Counted from the stretch's first letter, positions 39,065 to 50,452 are shown. The stretch is DNA of 64,000 bases from Paroceanicella profunda (GCF_005887635.2 NZ_CP040818.1:3192501-3256500); one strand, 5' to 3'. The notes: generated by a model not told the origin, from the letters alone. Numbers and translations: made by a program.

Positions 39065-41098
39065 TCAGCCCCGGCGGCGGCGCCTGCCGCCGTCGCCACC
39101 GCCGCGCGCGGCGTTGAAGGACGGGGCGGGCAGGGTGACGACGGCCGCGAGATTGGGGAACGGGTCCGTCGCATGCGGAATCGCGTTCGCGTTCACGAAA
39201 TGCTCCTGGAAGCGCGGCTCCACCGCGGTCTCCACCTTCACGATGGTGCGCACCAGCGCCTCCACCTCGCGCCGGGCCGCCACGTTCAGCAGCGCGATGC
39301 GCGCGCCGGTTCCCGCGGCGTTTCCGGCGCTGGAGACCTTGTCGAGCGGGCAATCCGGGATCATCCCCAGCACCATGGCGTGGCGCGGCGAGATATGCGC
39401 GCCGAAGGCGCCCGCCAGCACCACGCGGTCCACCGTGTCGACGCCCATCTGGTCCATCAGCAGCCGCGCACCGGCATAGAGCGCGGATTTCGCCAGCTGG
39501 ATGGCGCGCACGTCGCCCTGGGTGACGGTGATGAACGGGCCGCCCGTCTCCCGGCCATCGTGCAGGACATAGGCATGGGTGCGGCCCTCGGGCACCAGAC
39601 GCGCGGTGCCGGCCTGCCCGGCCGAGCCGATGAGCCCGCCCGCGTCCACCAGCCCGGCCATGCGCATCTCCGCGATGGCCTCGATGATGCCGGACCCGCA
39701 GATGCCGGTGATGCCGGTGGCCGCGACAGCCTCCGCGAAGCCCGGCGCATCGGACCAGAGCTCCGAGCCGATGACGCGGAAGCGCGGTTCCTTCGTGGCC
39801 GGGTCGATCTCCACCCGCTCGATGGCGCCGGGTGCTGCGCGCTGGCCGGAGGAGATCTGCGCGCCCTCGAAGGCCGGCCCGGTGGGCGAGGAACAGGCGA
39901 GCACGCGCTCCCGGTTGCCCAGCAGGATCTCCGCATTGGTGCCCACGTCGACCACCAGCATCAGCTCCTCGGAGCGGTTCGGCGCCTCGGAGAGCGCCAC
40001 GGCGGCGGCATCCGCGCCCACGTGCCCGGCGATGCAGGGCAGCACGTAGAGCTTCGCGGCGGGGGCGAGCGGCAGGCCGATGTCCGCCGCCGACAGGTTC
40101 AGCGCCCCGGAGACGGTGAGCGCGAAGGGCGCCTGGCCCAGCTCCACCGGGTCCAGCCCCAGCACGAGGTGGTGCATCACCGGGTTGCAGACCACGACGG
40201 CCTCCAGGATGAGCGCGGGGTCGATGCCCGCCTCCGCCGCGATCTGCGCGGTGAGGGTGCCCAGCGCCTCGCGCACGGCGCGGGTCATCTCCACCGCGCC
40301 GCCGGGGTTCATCATGGCGTAGGAGACCCGGCTCATCAGGTCCTCGCCGAAGCGGATCTGCGGGTTCATCAGGCCGGAGGAGGCGCGCACCTCGCCCGAC
40401 TGCAGGTCGCACAGATGGGCCGCGATGGTGGTGGAGCCGAGGTCGATGGCCAGCCCGAACACCGAACCCTCGTGGAACCCGGGCCAGAGGCTCACCAGCT
40501 CCGGCGCCCCGCCCGCGGCATGCACCGCGCAGGTCACCTTCCAGCCGCCCTTGCGCAGCGCCGCCTGCAGGCCGGCGAGGATGTCGAGCCCCGCCGTCAG
40601 CCCGGCCACGCCCCACTGCGCCTCCAGCGCCGCCGCGAGGCGCTCGAAGTCGCCGGAAGGCTCATGCATGTCCGGCTGCTCCACCTCCACGTAATGGAGG
40701 CGGGTGGCGGGGTCGAGGGTGATCTCCCGGGCCTCGGCGCGCTTGCGCACCACCTGGCGGTGGACCTGGCTTTCGGGCGGCACGTCGATGACCACGTCGC
40801 CCTCGATGCGTGCCTGGCAGCCGAGGCGGCGGCCCTCCGCCAGCCCGCGCTTGGAGCGGTAGCGTTCCTCCACCGCGTTCCACGGGCTCAGCGCATCGGC
40901 CGAGACGGTGACGCCATGCTTGGAGAAGGCGCCCACGCCGGGGCTCACCTGGCACTTGGAGCAGATGCCGCGGCCGCCGCACACCGAGTCGAGATCCACC
41001 CCGAGCTGGCGCGCCGCCGTCAGCACCGGCGTGCCGGCCGGGAAGCGGCCGCGCTTTCCCGAGGGGGTGAAGATGACGAGCGGGTCGATCGGGCTCAT
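39065..41098 (-). CDS. ASKHA-domain/2Fe-2S protein, RamA-like corrinoid reductive activator
   Basis: A 677-residue protein. The N-terminal plant-type [2Fe-2S] domain has C40, C46, C49 and C94 (SVCGGRGICSKCQ, then RRLGCQA). The large C-terminal part is a DUF4445 ASKHA ATPase, with GLAIDLGSTTIAAHL, VVDVGTNAEILLGN and ITGICGSGIIEA. Related RACE/RamA proteins use ATP and low-potential electrons to reduce Co(II) of corrinoid methyltransferase systems. The ATG at 41098 follows AGGAG. The tail ends in GGGDGGRRRRRG. Confidence 0.9.
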   Translation of the reverse strand: MSPIDPLVIFTPSGKRGRFPAGTPVLTAARQLGVDLDSVCGGRGICSKCQVSPGVGAFSKHGVTVSADALSPWNAVEERYRSKRGLAEGRRLGCQARIEGDVVIDVPPESQVHRQVVRKRAEAREITLDPATRLHYVEVEQPDMHEPSGDFERLAAALEAQWGVAGLTAGLDILAGLQAALRKGGWKVTCAVHAAGGAPELVSLWPGFHEGSVFGLAIDLGSTTIAAHLCDLQSGEVRASSGLMNPQIRFGEDLMSRVSYAMMNPGGAVEMTRAVREALGTLTAQIAAEAGIDPALILEAVVVCNPVMHHLVLGLDPVELGQAPFALTVSGALNLSAADIGLPLAPAAKLYVLPCIAGHVGADAAAVALSEAPNRSEELMLVVDVGTNAEILLGNRERVLACSSPTGPAFEGAQISSGQRAAPGAIERVEIDPATKEPRFRVIGSELWSDAPGFAEAVAATGITGICGSGIIEAIAEMRMAGLVDAGGLIGSAGQAGTARLVPEGRTHAYVLHDGRETGGPFITVTQGDVRAIQLAKSALYAGARLLMDQMGVDTVDRVVLAGAFGAHISPRHAMVLGMIPDCPLDKVSSAGNAAGTGARIALLNVAARREVEALVRTIVKVETAVEPRFQEHFVNANAIPHATDPFPNLAAVVTLPAPSFNAARGGGDGGRRRRRG

Positions 41099-41592
41099 GG
41101 TGTCACTCCTGCGGCTGGGGACCCGGGCGGGCAGGCGGGCGCCCGGGGGTATCTGTGCGCCTTCGGCGCGGGGCGGGCAGGGCTCCGGCACAATGGTGTG
41201 CGCCGGACGCCGATCGGGCAAGGGCCCGGCGCACCGGGCGGGAGGAAGCGGGCACCCGGCGCCGGAAAGGCTCCGGCGCAAGGCAGGCACCGGCCCGGGC
41301 ACCCGGCGCCGTCATCGGCCCCGCTGGCACGCGCACGGCACGATCCCCGGCCGGCGGTGACACGGGCGCGGCACGGCTCCCGGCGCGGGTACCGCACGCC
41401 CCGGGCGGCATCCGGCCCGAGTGCGGTGTCCCCGGACGGGGAGCGCGGCCGGCCCGGACCCTGCGGACCTGAAGCATCCGCGCCTGGGACCGGCTCCGGC
41501 GGGGCATTCCCGCGCGTCCGGGCAATGCCTCATCGCCGGCGGCGCACGGGAGGCGTGCGGGCCCGGGCCTCCGCCACGCGGGACGCGGGGGT
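41099..41592. other. 494-bp GC-rich spacer inside the one-carbon module
   Basis: No gene is supported. GGCACCCGGCGCC appears twice 47 bp apart (about 41251 and 41298), and GGCTCCGGC or a near variant recurs at 41181, 41269, 41375 and 41492 without a fixed period. The stretch looks like a decayed repeat region. Confidence 0.65.
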
Positions 41593-42522
41593 TCAGCCCC
41601 GGCGGCGGCCCGTGCGGCGGCGGCTGCCGCCCTCGCCCTCGGGCGTGCCCTCGGCGGCGGGCGCGCGGTTCGCGCGGATCCAGGCCGCGCCGTGTGGATC
41701 ATGGTTCATCAGCAGGTTGGCGGCGCGCACGGCGTTCATCTCGGCCGGGCGCACCGGGTTCATGATCGCGGAGGTCATGCCGGCGGTGATCGCCATCGGC
41801 AGGAAGGCCGCGTTGATGCCATGCCGGTTCGGCAGGCCGAAGGAGACGTTGGAGGCGCCGCAGGTGGTGTTCACGCCCAGCTCCTCGCGCAGGCGCCGCA
41901 CCAGGGCGAACACCTGCAGCCCGGCGGTGGCCATGGCGCCGATCGGCATCATCAGCGGGTCGACCACGATGTCATGCGCTGGGATGCCGAAATCCGCCGC
42001 GCGCTCCACGATCTTCTTCGCCACGGCGAAGCGCACGTCGGGGTCCTCGGAGATGCCGGTATCGTCGTTCGAGATCGCGACGACGGGGACATTGTACTTC
42101 TTGATCAGCGGCAGCACGCGCTCCAGCCGCTCCTCCTCACCGGTGACGGAATTGACCAGCGGCCGGCCGTGGGCGGCCTCCAGCCCGGCTTCCAGCGCGC
42201 CCGGCACACTGGAATCGATGCACAGGGGCACGTCGACCAGGCCCTGGATCAGCTCGATCATCCGGCGCATCAGCGGCGGTTCGGTCTCGTTCGGGTTCGG
42301 ATTGGAATTGTAGACCACGCCCGCGTTCACATCGAGCATCGTCGCGCCGCAGGCCACCTGTTCGATCGCGTCCTTCTCCACGGTGGAGAAATCCCCGGCC
42401 TCGAGTTGCGCGGCGAGGGCCTTGCGCCCGGTGGGGTTGATGCGCTCGCCGATCACGCAAAAGGGCTGGTCGAACCCGATGATGGCGGTCTTCGACTTCG
42501 ACTCGACAATGGTTCTGGTCAT
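41593..42522 (-). CDS. Methyltetrahydrofolate:corrinoid methyltransferase (MtrH/MtvA-type, pterin-binding)
   Basis: A 309-residue pterin-binding TIM-barrel protein. The pattern is FCVIGERINPTGRK near the start, then TMLDVNAGVVY, VPLCIDSSVPGALEAGL and PLVNSVTGEEERL. The family moves a methyl group between methyl-corrinoid protein and tetrahydrofolate, and is found in demethylation of quaternary or methylated amines. The C-terminus is a short Arg-rich tail (GGSRRRTGRRRG). It lies 22 bp after the MTHFR gene. No corrinoid protein gene is nearby. Confidence 0.87.
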   Translation of the reverse strand: MTRTIVESKSKTAIIGFDQPFCVIGERINPTGRKALAAQLEAGDFSTVEKDAIEQVACGATMLDVNAGVVYNSNPNPNETEPPLMRRMIELIQGLVDVPLCIDSSVPGALEAGLEAAHGRPLVNSVTGEEERLERVLPLIKKYNVPVVAISNDDTGISEDPDVRFAVAKKIVERAADFGIPAHDIVVDPLMMPIGAMATAGLQVFALVRRLREELGVNTTCGASNVSFGLPNRHGINAAFLPMAITAGMTSAIMNPVRPAEMNAVRAANLLMNHDPHGAAWIRANRAPAAEGTPEGEGGSRRRTGRRRG

Positions 42523-42544
42523 GAAACTCCTCGGAGCCCGTGGC

Positions 42545-43468
42545 TCAGGCGTAGGCCGCGGCGCCACCCACCGCCCGCCCGTGTTCGTCCACGAACGCGC
42601 CGGTGGCCGTGATCCCCCCGAGCGGGAAGAAATGCACCGCCTCGATGTTGAAGCCGGGATTGGCCGCCCTGTATTCTGCGAGATCGGTGAGGATGTCCAG
42701 AGGCGTGAAGGGCAGCAACAGGCGCGAGACATCCGCCGCGCGCCGGGTGAGCACCCGCATGGAGGGCCCGACACCGCAGGACATGGCGAATTTCACCAGC
42801 GTCTGCAGTTTCGCCGGGCCGGCCACGCCGATATGCACCGGCAGGCCGATGCCCTCGGCGCGCAGGCGCTGCGCCCAGTCGATCATGGGCGCGGATTCGA
42901 AGCCGAACTGGGTGACGATGGCCATGCGCGCGTCCGTGCGCGCACCGAAGGCCGCCTTCCAGCGCAGCGCCTCCATCAGCGCGGTGTCCGAGCCGTCCGG
43001 GGCGATGTCGCGGTTGCCCTCCGGGTGGCCGGCCACGTGCAGGCGGGTGAACCCGTGGGCGTCGAACAGCCCGGTCTCCAGCAGGTGCATGGAATGGTGC
43101 AGCTCTCCGCGCAGCTCCGACACGCCGCCGGCCAGCAGCAGCGCTTCGCTCACCCCGGCATCGGCGTAGCGCGCCAGCCAGTCCGCCAGCCGGGCCTTCG
43201 TGGCCACAACGCGCGCCGGCACATGCGGCATCACCGGGAAGCCCTCCGCGCGCAGGCGCCGCGCGGTGGAGACCATGTCCCCGATCGGCGTGCCGTCGAC
43301 ATGGGCGATGTAGATCCGGGTGCCCTCGGGCAGCACGGCGCGGAAATCCGGGATCTTCGCGGCAGTGCGCGGCATGACCTCCATGGAGAAGCCCCGCAGG
43401 AAGGCAGCCAGCGCCGCGGAGCCTCTCGGAGCGGCGCCCCTGCGCGGAAATCCGAGAATGCGTGCCAT
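42545..43468 (-). CDS. Methylenetetrahydrofolate reductase-like protein
   Basis: A 307-residue TIM-barrel protein related to MetF but clearly different from the metF at 44304-45200. Recognisable parts are YIAHVDGTPIGDMVSTARRL, EALLLAGGVSELRGEL and RLHVAGHPEGN. The ATG at 43468 follows AGGAGG. In related organisms this type sits with corrinoid/folate demethylation genes and probably oxidises the methyl group accepted by THF. It is second in a minus-strand cluster after the 'virulence factor' gene. Confidence 0.85.
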   Translation of the reverse strand: MARILGFPRRGAAPRGSAALAAFLRGFSMEVMPRTAAKIPDFRAVLPEGTRIYIAHVDGTPIGDMVSTARRLRAEGFPVMPHVPARVVATKARLADWLARYADAGVSEALLLAGGVSELRGELHHSMHLLETGLFDAHGFTRLHVAGHPEGNRDIAPDGSDTALMEALRWKAAFGARTDARMAIVTQFGFESAPMIDWAQRLRAEGIGLPVHIGVAGPAKLQTLVKFAMSCGVGPSMRVLTRRAADVSRLLLPFTPLDILTDLAEYRAANPGFNIEAVHFFPLGGITATGAFVDEHGRAVGGAAAYA

Positions 43469-43710
43469 GCCCGTCCTCCTGTGCCGCCGGTTCCCACCGG
43501 CTTCTGCTGTCCTGTGCGGCCGGCGCCCGCCCCGGCCGCCGCGCGGCCTTCCCGGCCCGGACCGCCCAGGCAGGGGCCGCCGCGCTCCGGTCTGGCCCGC
43601 TATGGCCCGGACACCGCCTGCGGCAGGGGGCTGCCACGGCCCGTGCCGGTCCCTGCCGCCCCCGTGCCGGCTCTTTCGTTCCGGAAGGAACCGGCGCGCG
43701 GCGCGGCCTG

Positions 43711-44022
43711 TCAGCCGGCCGGGCGCTGCTCCCAGCCGTCGTTCTCGATCAGCGCGCGAATGCGCGCGGTGTCATAGTCGGTCGCCACCCGCTCGGCTTC
43801 CGCCGTGGCGACGGCCTCGGCCTCGCCCTCCACGGAATAGGCCTCGGCCTTGCGCCACTCCGCGAGATAGGCGTCGGTGCCCGCGGCGCCGACCTTCATC
43901 GCGCAGCGGTCGATCGCCTGCTCGAAGCGCTCGGGCAGCGCGCGCTTGGACCCCTTGCGGCCCCGCCCGACGATGATCTGCGCGGGGATGTCCCGCCAGT
44001 AGACGATGGTGACTTCGGCCAA
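43711..44022 (-). CDS. PF13769 'virulence factor' family protein
   Basis: A 103-residue soluble protein. The N-terminus VTIVYWRDIPAQIIVGRGR and the central RFEQAIDRCAMKVG match the small 'virulence factor' family, a misleading name with no known biochemical role. In Rhodobacterales it is regularly next to MTHFR-like and methyltransferase genes, so a role in one-carbon or corrinoid metabolism is a reasonable inference. It is the first gene of the minus-strand module. Confidence 0.82.
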   Translation of the reverse strand: MAEVTIVYWRDIPAQIIVGRGRKGSKRALPERFEQAIDRCAMKVGAAGTDAYLAEWRKAEAYSVEGEAEAVATAEAERVATDYDTARIRALIENDGWEQRPAG

Positions 44023-44237
44023 TCCTGCCTCCCGTATCCCCGGGGCTTCCGGGGCATGTTAGGGCCTGCGCGAGGCAGGCCATCCTCCACCCGCGACCGA
44101 CGGTGCGGGGTTTGCGACACGCGGCGCGGCGGGGCGAGGGGGCAGGGCCCTCTTCCGTCCCGCAGACCGCGCGGCATTTACGACGAATGGAACGCACCTG
44201 CCAGCCCCGCACGCAGGGCGTGTGGCGCGAATTGCTG

Positions 44238-44266
44238 TTGAAGCAGCGGGCGTTCGGCCCTAAAAT
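44238..44266 (+). promoter_or_regulatory. Probable sigma-70-type promoter of metF
   Basis: TTGAAG (44238-44243) and TAAAAT (44261-44266) are separated by 17 bp, 38 nt upstream of the metF ATG. Four of six -35 and five of six -10 bases match the consensus. Confidence 0.55.
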
Positions 44267-44303
44267 GCAGCCCCGCTTCAGCCATTTCAAGAAAGATCGC
44301 CAG

Positions 44304-45200
44304 ATGACCGATCCGACCCTTGCCGGACCCAGGCAGACGATCTCCTTCGAATTCTTCCCGCCGCATTCGCCCGAGGCCTCGCTGCGGCTCTGGCGCTCGG
44401 TGGAGCGTCTCGCCCCGCTGGGGCCGAGCTTCGTTTCCGTCACCTACGGCGCGGGCGGCACCACCCGCGAGCGCACCATGGCCGCGATCCTCGCGATCCG
44501 CGACCGGGCCCGGCTGGACGTGGCCGGCCATCTCACCTGCGTGGGCGCCAGCCGGGCGGAGACGCTGGAGGTGGCGCGCGGCTACGCGAAGCTGGGCGCG
44601 CGCTCCGTCGTCGCCCTGCGCGGCGATCCGCCCAAGGGCGCGGAGCGGTTCGTGCCCCATCCGGAGGGGTTCACCTCCGCCGCCGAGCTGGTGGCGGGGC
44701 TCGCCGCGGACGGCGTGCAGAACATCTATGTCGCCGCCTATCCGGAGGTGCATCCCGAAGCCGCCTCGCCCGAGGCCGATATCGACAACCTCAAGCGCAA
44801 GCTGGACGCCGGGGCCACCGCCGCGCTCAGCCAGTTCTTCTTCGACACGGAGCTGTTCCTGCGCTTCCGCGACCGGTGCCTGGCCGCCGGCATCACCGCG
44901 CCCGTGCATCCGGGCATCCTGCCGGTGGAGAATTTCGACCGGCTGGTGAATTTCGCCGGCCGCTGCGGGGCCAGCGTGCCCGAATTCATGCACCGCGCCT
45001 TCGGCAATGCCGGGACCGCCGAGGACAAGGCGCTGCTCGCCACCGCCATCGCGACGGACCAGTGCGACCGGCTGCGCACCGAGGGAGTGGAGCATTTCCA
45101 CTTCTACACCCTGAACAATCCCGACCTCACCTTCGACATCTGCCGGGCCATCGGGGTGGAGGCGCAGCCCCTGTCCATGGCCGCGCACGGCGGCCGCTGA
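44304..45200 (+). CDS. metF: Methylenetetrahydrofolate reductase MetF
   Basis: A 298-residue FAD enzyme reducing 5,10-methylene-THF to 5-methyl-THF for methionine synthesis. Hallmarks are [38 protein letters not shown] and [14 protein letters not shown], with [11 protein letters not shown] later. The ATG at 44304 ([11 protein letters not shown]) is preferred over an upstream in-frame ATG. It is divergent from the one-carbon module on the minus strand, and a promoter-like sequence lies in the 281-bp interval. Confidence 0.96.
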   Translation: MTDPTLAGPRQTISFEFFPPHSPEASLRLWRSVERLAPLGPSFVSVTYGAGGTTRERTMAAILAIRDRARLDVAGHLTCVGASRAETLEVARGYAKLGARSVVALRGDPPKGAERFVPHPEGFTSAAELVAGLAADGVQNIYVAAYPEVHPEAASPEADIDNLKRKLDAGATAALSQFFFDTELFLRFRDRCLAAGITAPVHPGILPVENFDRLVNFAGRCGASVPEFMHRAFGNAGTAEDKALLATAIATDQCDRLRTEGVEHFHFYTLNNPDLTFDICRAIGVEAQPLSMAAHGGR

Positions 45201-45211
45201 GCGGCAACCGG

Positions 45212-45231
45212 GGGTCGCGACGGCGCGACCC
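45212..45231 (+). terminator. Hairpin after metF
   Basis: An 8-bp perfect stem GGGTCGCG / CGCGACCC with an ACGG loop, 12 nt after the metF stop, lacking a T run. Confidence 0.5.
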
Positions 45232-45301
45232 GGCTTGATCCCGCCGTCAGGCTCGGATACCGAGGAAGACCGGGCGCGTCGCCCGGGCGGGGAAAGTCTT
45301 G

Positions 45302-46432
45302 ATGGGATTGAGGTCTGGCATTTCGGGAAGGGAGGTCGATTACGGCTCCCGAAGTGCGACCGAGCCCGCGCGACCCGACGCCCGGTTCCGCGACCGGCCC
45401 TATGCCGCGCTGGACCTGGGCACCAACAATTGCCGCATGCTGATCGCCCGGCCCTCCGGCCACGGCTTCTCGATCATGGAGAGCATCTCGCGCTCCGTGG
45501 CGCTGGGGCCGGAGCTGGAGGAGACAGGGGCGCTCTCCTCCGCCGGGATGAACCGGGTGCTGCGCACGCTGCACCTGTGCGCCGGGCGCCTGCGCCGGCA
45601 CCGGGTGGAGCGGATGCATCTCGTCGCCACCGAGGCCTGCCGGCAGGCGCGCAACGGCCGCGACCTCATCCGCACCGTGCGGCGCGAGACCGGGCTCACG
45701 CTGGACATCATTCCCGCGGAGCTGGAGGCGCGCCTGGCGCTGATCTCCTGCGCGCCGCTGGTCGAGGAGGGCGCGCGGCAACTGCTGGTGTTCGACATCG
45801 GCGGCGGCTCGACAGAGCTGATCTGGATCGACCTGTCGCAGGTCGCGCCGGGGCAGGAGCGCGAGGCGCTGCTCGGCCTGGCACCCCTGCGCGGCAAGCT
45901 GCACGCCACCAGCCCCCAGGGCGCGCGCATCGTGGACTGGATCTCGGTGCCGCTGGGCGTGGCCACGCTGCTGCAGCGTTTCTCCGACGTGGAGGGAGAC
46001 CGCGCGCGCTTCGCGCTCATGTCCTGGTATTTCGAGGAAATGCTGGAGAATTTCCGCCCGGCGGACTGGGGGGACACCCTTCCCGAGGGACTGCAGATCA
46101 TCGGCACCTCCGGCACCATCACCACGCTCGCCGCCGCCCAGCAGGGGCTGGTGCGCTACAGCCGCGAGAAGGTGGACGGCGCCTGGCTGCGCACCGCGGA
46201 GGTGGAACGGCTGGTGGGGCAGTTCCTGGGCCTCTCGCACCAGGACCGCTGCCGGCACCCCGCCATCGGCCAGAGCCGCGCGAACCTGATCATATCCGGC
46301 ACGGCCATCCTGCAGACCCTGCTGCGCATCTGGCCGGTGGAGCGCCTGCGCGTCGCCGACCGGGGCCTGCGCGAGGGCCTGCTCTACGCCATGATGAACG
46401 AAGACGGCATTCTCGAGGACACCACCCGATGA
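45302..46432 (+). CDS. Ppx/GppA phosphatase family protein
   Basis: A 376-residue ASKHA-fold phosphatase. The phosphate loops are [14 protein letters not shown] (about 36-49) and [15 protein letters not shown], with [10 protein letters not shown] further on. Such enzymes hydrolyse polyphosphate or pppGpp; single-domain alphaproteobacterial members of this length cannot be assigned to one by sequence. The ATG at 45302 follows GGGGAAAG. It overlaps rlmE by 4 nt (ATGA). Confidence 0.9.
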   Translation: MGLRSGISGREVDYGSRSATEPARPDARFRDRPYAALDLGTNNCRMLIARPSGHGFSIMESISRSVALGPELEETGALSSAGMNRVLRTLHLCAGRLRRHRVERMHLVATEACRQARNGRDLIRTVRRETGLTLDIIPAELEARLALISCAPLVEEGARQLLVFDIGGGSTELIWIDLSQVAPGQEREALLGLAPLRGKLHATSPQGARIVDWISVPLGVATLLQRFSDVEGDRARFALMSWYFEEMLENFRPADWGDTLPEGLQIIGTSGTITTLAAAQQGLVRYSREKVDGAWLRTAEVERLVGQFLGLSHQDRCRHPAIGQSRANLIISGTAILQTLLRIWPVERLRVADRGLREGLLYAMMNEDGILEDTTR

Positions 46433-47262
46433 GCGACGGCAAGAAGACCACCCCCGGCGCCACCGGAGAGAACACCTCCGGCCGCGGCCGCCGCGACCTC
46501 AAGGTCCGGGTGAAGACCGCGAAGGGCCGCAAGCTCTCCTCCAAGCTCTGGCTGGAGCGGCAGCTCAACGACCCCTACGTGGCCCGCGCCCGGCGCGAGG
46601 GCTACCGTGGCCGCGCGGCCTACAAGATCATGGAGATCGACGACCGGTTCCGCTTCCTCGTGCCCGGCGCCCGGGTGGTGGACCTGGGCTGCGCGCCCGG
46701 CGGCTGGTGCCAGGTCGCGGTGCCGCGCATCAACGCGCATGGCGAGAAGAAGGGCAAGGCGCGGGGCCGCATCATCGGGGTGGACCTGCAGGAGGTGGAC
46801 ACCATCGCCGGCGCGGAGATCTACCAGCTCGACTTCATGGAGGACGGTGCCGACGAGAAGGTGAAGGCCTGGCTCGGCGGGCGGGCCGACGTGGTGATGT
46901 CGGACATGGCCGCCTCCTCCTCCGGCCACAAGGGCACCGACCACCTGCGCATCATCGCGCTGTGCGAGGCGGCCGCGCAACTGGCCTTCGAGGTGCTGGA
47001 ACCCGGCGGAACCTTTGTGGCCAAGGTGCTGGCCGGCGGGGCGGAGAACGACCTCCAGGCCCGGCTGAAGCAGAACTTCACCAAGGTGGTGCACATCAAG
47101 CCGCCGGCGAGCCGGCAGGATTCCTCGGAGAAATTCGTGGTCGCCACCGGGTTCCGCGGCAACCGCGCCGCAGAGGGCGCAGACGCCTCCGACATGGACA
47201 CCCCCGAGGCACCGGACCCGCGGGACGACCACGACCACGATGACGGCGGCGCGGATCGGTGA
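46429..47262 (+). CDS. rlmE: 23S rRNA (uridine-2'-O-)-methyltransferase RlmE/FtsJ
   Basis: A 277-residue SAM-dependent methyltransferase acting on U2552 of 23S rRNA. Motif I is [15 protein letters not shown], the catalytic Asp lies in [18 protein letters not shown], and the Lys near [10 protein letters not shown] completes the K-D-K-E set. The N-terminus is basic (rRNA contact) and the last 30 residues are acidic and low complexity. It is translationally coupled to the upstream ppx/gppA gene. Confidence 0.95.
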   Translation: MSDGKKTTPGATGENTSGRGRRDLKVRVKTAKGRKLSSKLWLERQLNDPYVARARREGYRGRAAYKIMEIDDRFRFLVPGARVVDLGCAPGGWCQVAVPRINAHGEKKGKARGRIIGVDLQEVDTIAGAEIYQLDFMEDGADEKVKAWLGGRADVVMSDMAASSSGHKGTDHLRIIALCEAAAQLAFEVLEPGGTFVAKVLAGGAENDLQARLKQNFTKVVHIKPPASRQDSSEKFVVATGFRGNRAAEGADASDMDTPEAPDPRDDHDHDDGGADR

Positions 47263-47342
47263 GCGCGCGCCGGCGCGGCCCCCGGCACACGCCGGCGTGA
47301 GCGGGGCCCGGATTACCCCTTTCCTTTCTTCCCGACGCGTGA

Positions 47343-48839
<1,497 letters not shown>

Positions 48840-48869
48840 CCGCCGCCGCACCCGGACCGGACCCACAGA

Positions 48870-48898
48870 GCGCCGCGCCCCCCTGAAGGGCGCGGCGC
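48870..48898 (+). terminator. Terminator of guaB
   Basis: A perfect 11-bp stem GCGCCGCGCCC / GGGCGCGGCGC with a CCCTGAA loop, 31 nt after the stop, followed by only a weak T-rich stretch. Confidence 0.7.
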
Positions 48899-49040
48899 CT
48901 TGCATTGGCCCGCCGCCACGCGCGGGGCACGGCCGGGCCCCTGCGCCGTCATCATTTCTTAACAAATTCATCAAGAAGGCGTTTCACAGCCGGATTAGGC
49001 GAGGGGCCGACACTTGCTTCACACCAGAAGGATTTCCGCC

Positions 49041-50348
49041 TTGATCCAGAAACTCGCCCTTTCCGGCCTGACCCTCGCGTTCACCGCCACCTCCACCCTG
49101 GCTGCCACCGACATCACCTGGTGGCACGGCATGGCCGGGCGCAACGGCGAGGTGATCAACGAGCTCGCCACCCAGTTCAACGCCGCCCAGAACGCCTGCG
49201 TGCTCACCCCCGTCTCCAAGGGCACCTATGAGGAAGCGCTCGCCGCCGGCATCGCCGCCTTCCGCTCCGGCGACCAGCCCAACATCCTGCAGGTGTTCGA
49301 CGCCGGCGCCGCGACCATCATCAACGCGCCGAAGGCCGTCATCCCGGCCGAGGACCTGATCAAGGGCGCGGGCTACGACTTCAACCGCGAGGATTTCATC
49401 CAGGGCGTGCGCTACTTCTACGCCGACAGCGACGGCAAGTTCGTCGGCATGCCGTTCAACTCCTCCGCGCCGATCATGTACGTGAACACCGAGGCCCTGC
49501 AGAAGGCCGGCATCGCCGGGGCCCCGAAGACCTGGGAAGAGTTCGAGGCCATGGCCCCGAAGCTGAAGGCGGCGGGCTACATCCCGCTGGTGCAGTCCCA
49601 GCTCACCTGGGAGTTCACCGAGAACTTCTTCTCCCGCCACGACCTGCAGTTCGCCACCAACAACAACGGTTATGACGCCGTTGCCGGCACCGAGATCAAC
49701 GTCGACGCGCCCGAGCACGTGATGATGTACCAGAAGCTGAAGGACTGGTACGATGACGGCTGGTTCGGCTATTTCGGCGCCGGCTGGTCCGACAACCAGA
49801 AGCCCTTCGAGGAAGACAAGGCCGCCCTGTGGATCGGCTCCTCGGGCTCCTTCGGCGGCCTGCAGAAATCCGCGCAGATGCCCTTCACCGCCAGCTTCCT
49901 GCCGTACTGGAACGCCATCGACGGCGCGGGCACCAACACCTTCATCGGCGGCGCGGCCCTCTTCGCCATGTCCGGCCATGACGACGCGCAGAACAAGTGC
50001 ACGGCGGATTTCTTCGAGTTCCTGACCTCGCCCGAGGTGCAGTACTTCTGGCACAAGTCCACCGGCTACGTGCCGGTCACCGAAGCCGCCTACGAGTTGG
50101 CGAAGGCGGATGGCCATTATGACCGTTTCCCGGCCGCCGAAGTGGGCATCAAGCAGCTCATGCTGCCGGGCGGCGAATGGTCGAAGGGCTACCGCATGGG
50201 CTTCTACCCGCAGATCCGCGAAGTGATGGAGCGCGAATACGGCCGCATCTTCGCCGGCGAGACCTCGGTGGAAGACGCGATGGCGACGATCAAGAGCGAG
50301 GGTGACGCGCTGCTCGCCCGCTTCGCGAAGACCACCGCCTCCAACTGA
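49041..50348 (+). CDS. ugpB: sn-Glycerol-3-phosphate ABC transporter, binding protein UgpB
   Basis: A 435-residue periplasmic binding protein of the UgpB type. The chosen start is TTG at 49041, since AGAAGGA lies 8 nt upstream and translation gives a clean signal peptide (MIQKLALSGLTLAFTATS... cleaved near LAA). Mature sequence features are ITWWHGMAGRNGEVIN, IGSSGSFGGL and LPGGEWSKGYRMG. It binds G3P or glycerophosphodiesters for import as carbon or phosphate source. It is first in ugpBAEC. Confidence 0.92.
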   Translation: MIQKLALSGLTLAFTATSTLAATDITWWHGMAGRNGEVINELATQFNAAQNACVLTPVSKGTYEEALAAGIAAFRSGDQPNILQVFDAGAATIINAPKAVIPAEDLIKGAGYDFNREDFIQGVRYFYADSDGKFVGMPFNSSAPIMYVNTEALQKAGIAGAPKTWEEFEAMAPKLKAAGYIPLVQSQLTWEFTENFFSRHDLQFATNNNGYDAVAGTEINVDAPEHVMMYQKLKDWYDDGWFGYFGAGWSDNQKPFEEDKAALWIGSSGSFGGLQKSAQMPFTASFLPYWNAIDGAGTNTFIGGAALFAMSGHDDAQNKCTADFFEFLTSPEVQYFWHKSTGYVPVTEAAYELAKADGHYDRFPAAEVGIKQLMLPGGEWSKGYRMGFYPQIREVMEREYGRIFAGETSVEDAMATIKSEGDALLARFAKTTASN

Positions 50349-50452
50349 GGCCGGTCCGGCCGCGGGCCACGCCCGGCGGCCAGCCGTGCCTCCGCCGTCC
50401 CGGCCCCGCGCCGGGACGGCGCGGCCCCCGGCGCCATCTCCCGGCCCTGCGT

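Noticed and set aside
38536..39117. ORFs in the spacer between the CDF transporter and the ASKHA gene
   Set aside because: Several overlapping frames are open at once, compositions are Arg/Pro/Gly-rich, and none has a ribosome-binding site or a domain.
48946..48970. PHO-box-like half site (CCGTCAT) upstream of ugpB
   Set aside because: Only one half matches the CTGTCAT consensus. The second half does not, so PhoB control of ugp is plausible from biology but not supported by this sequence.
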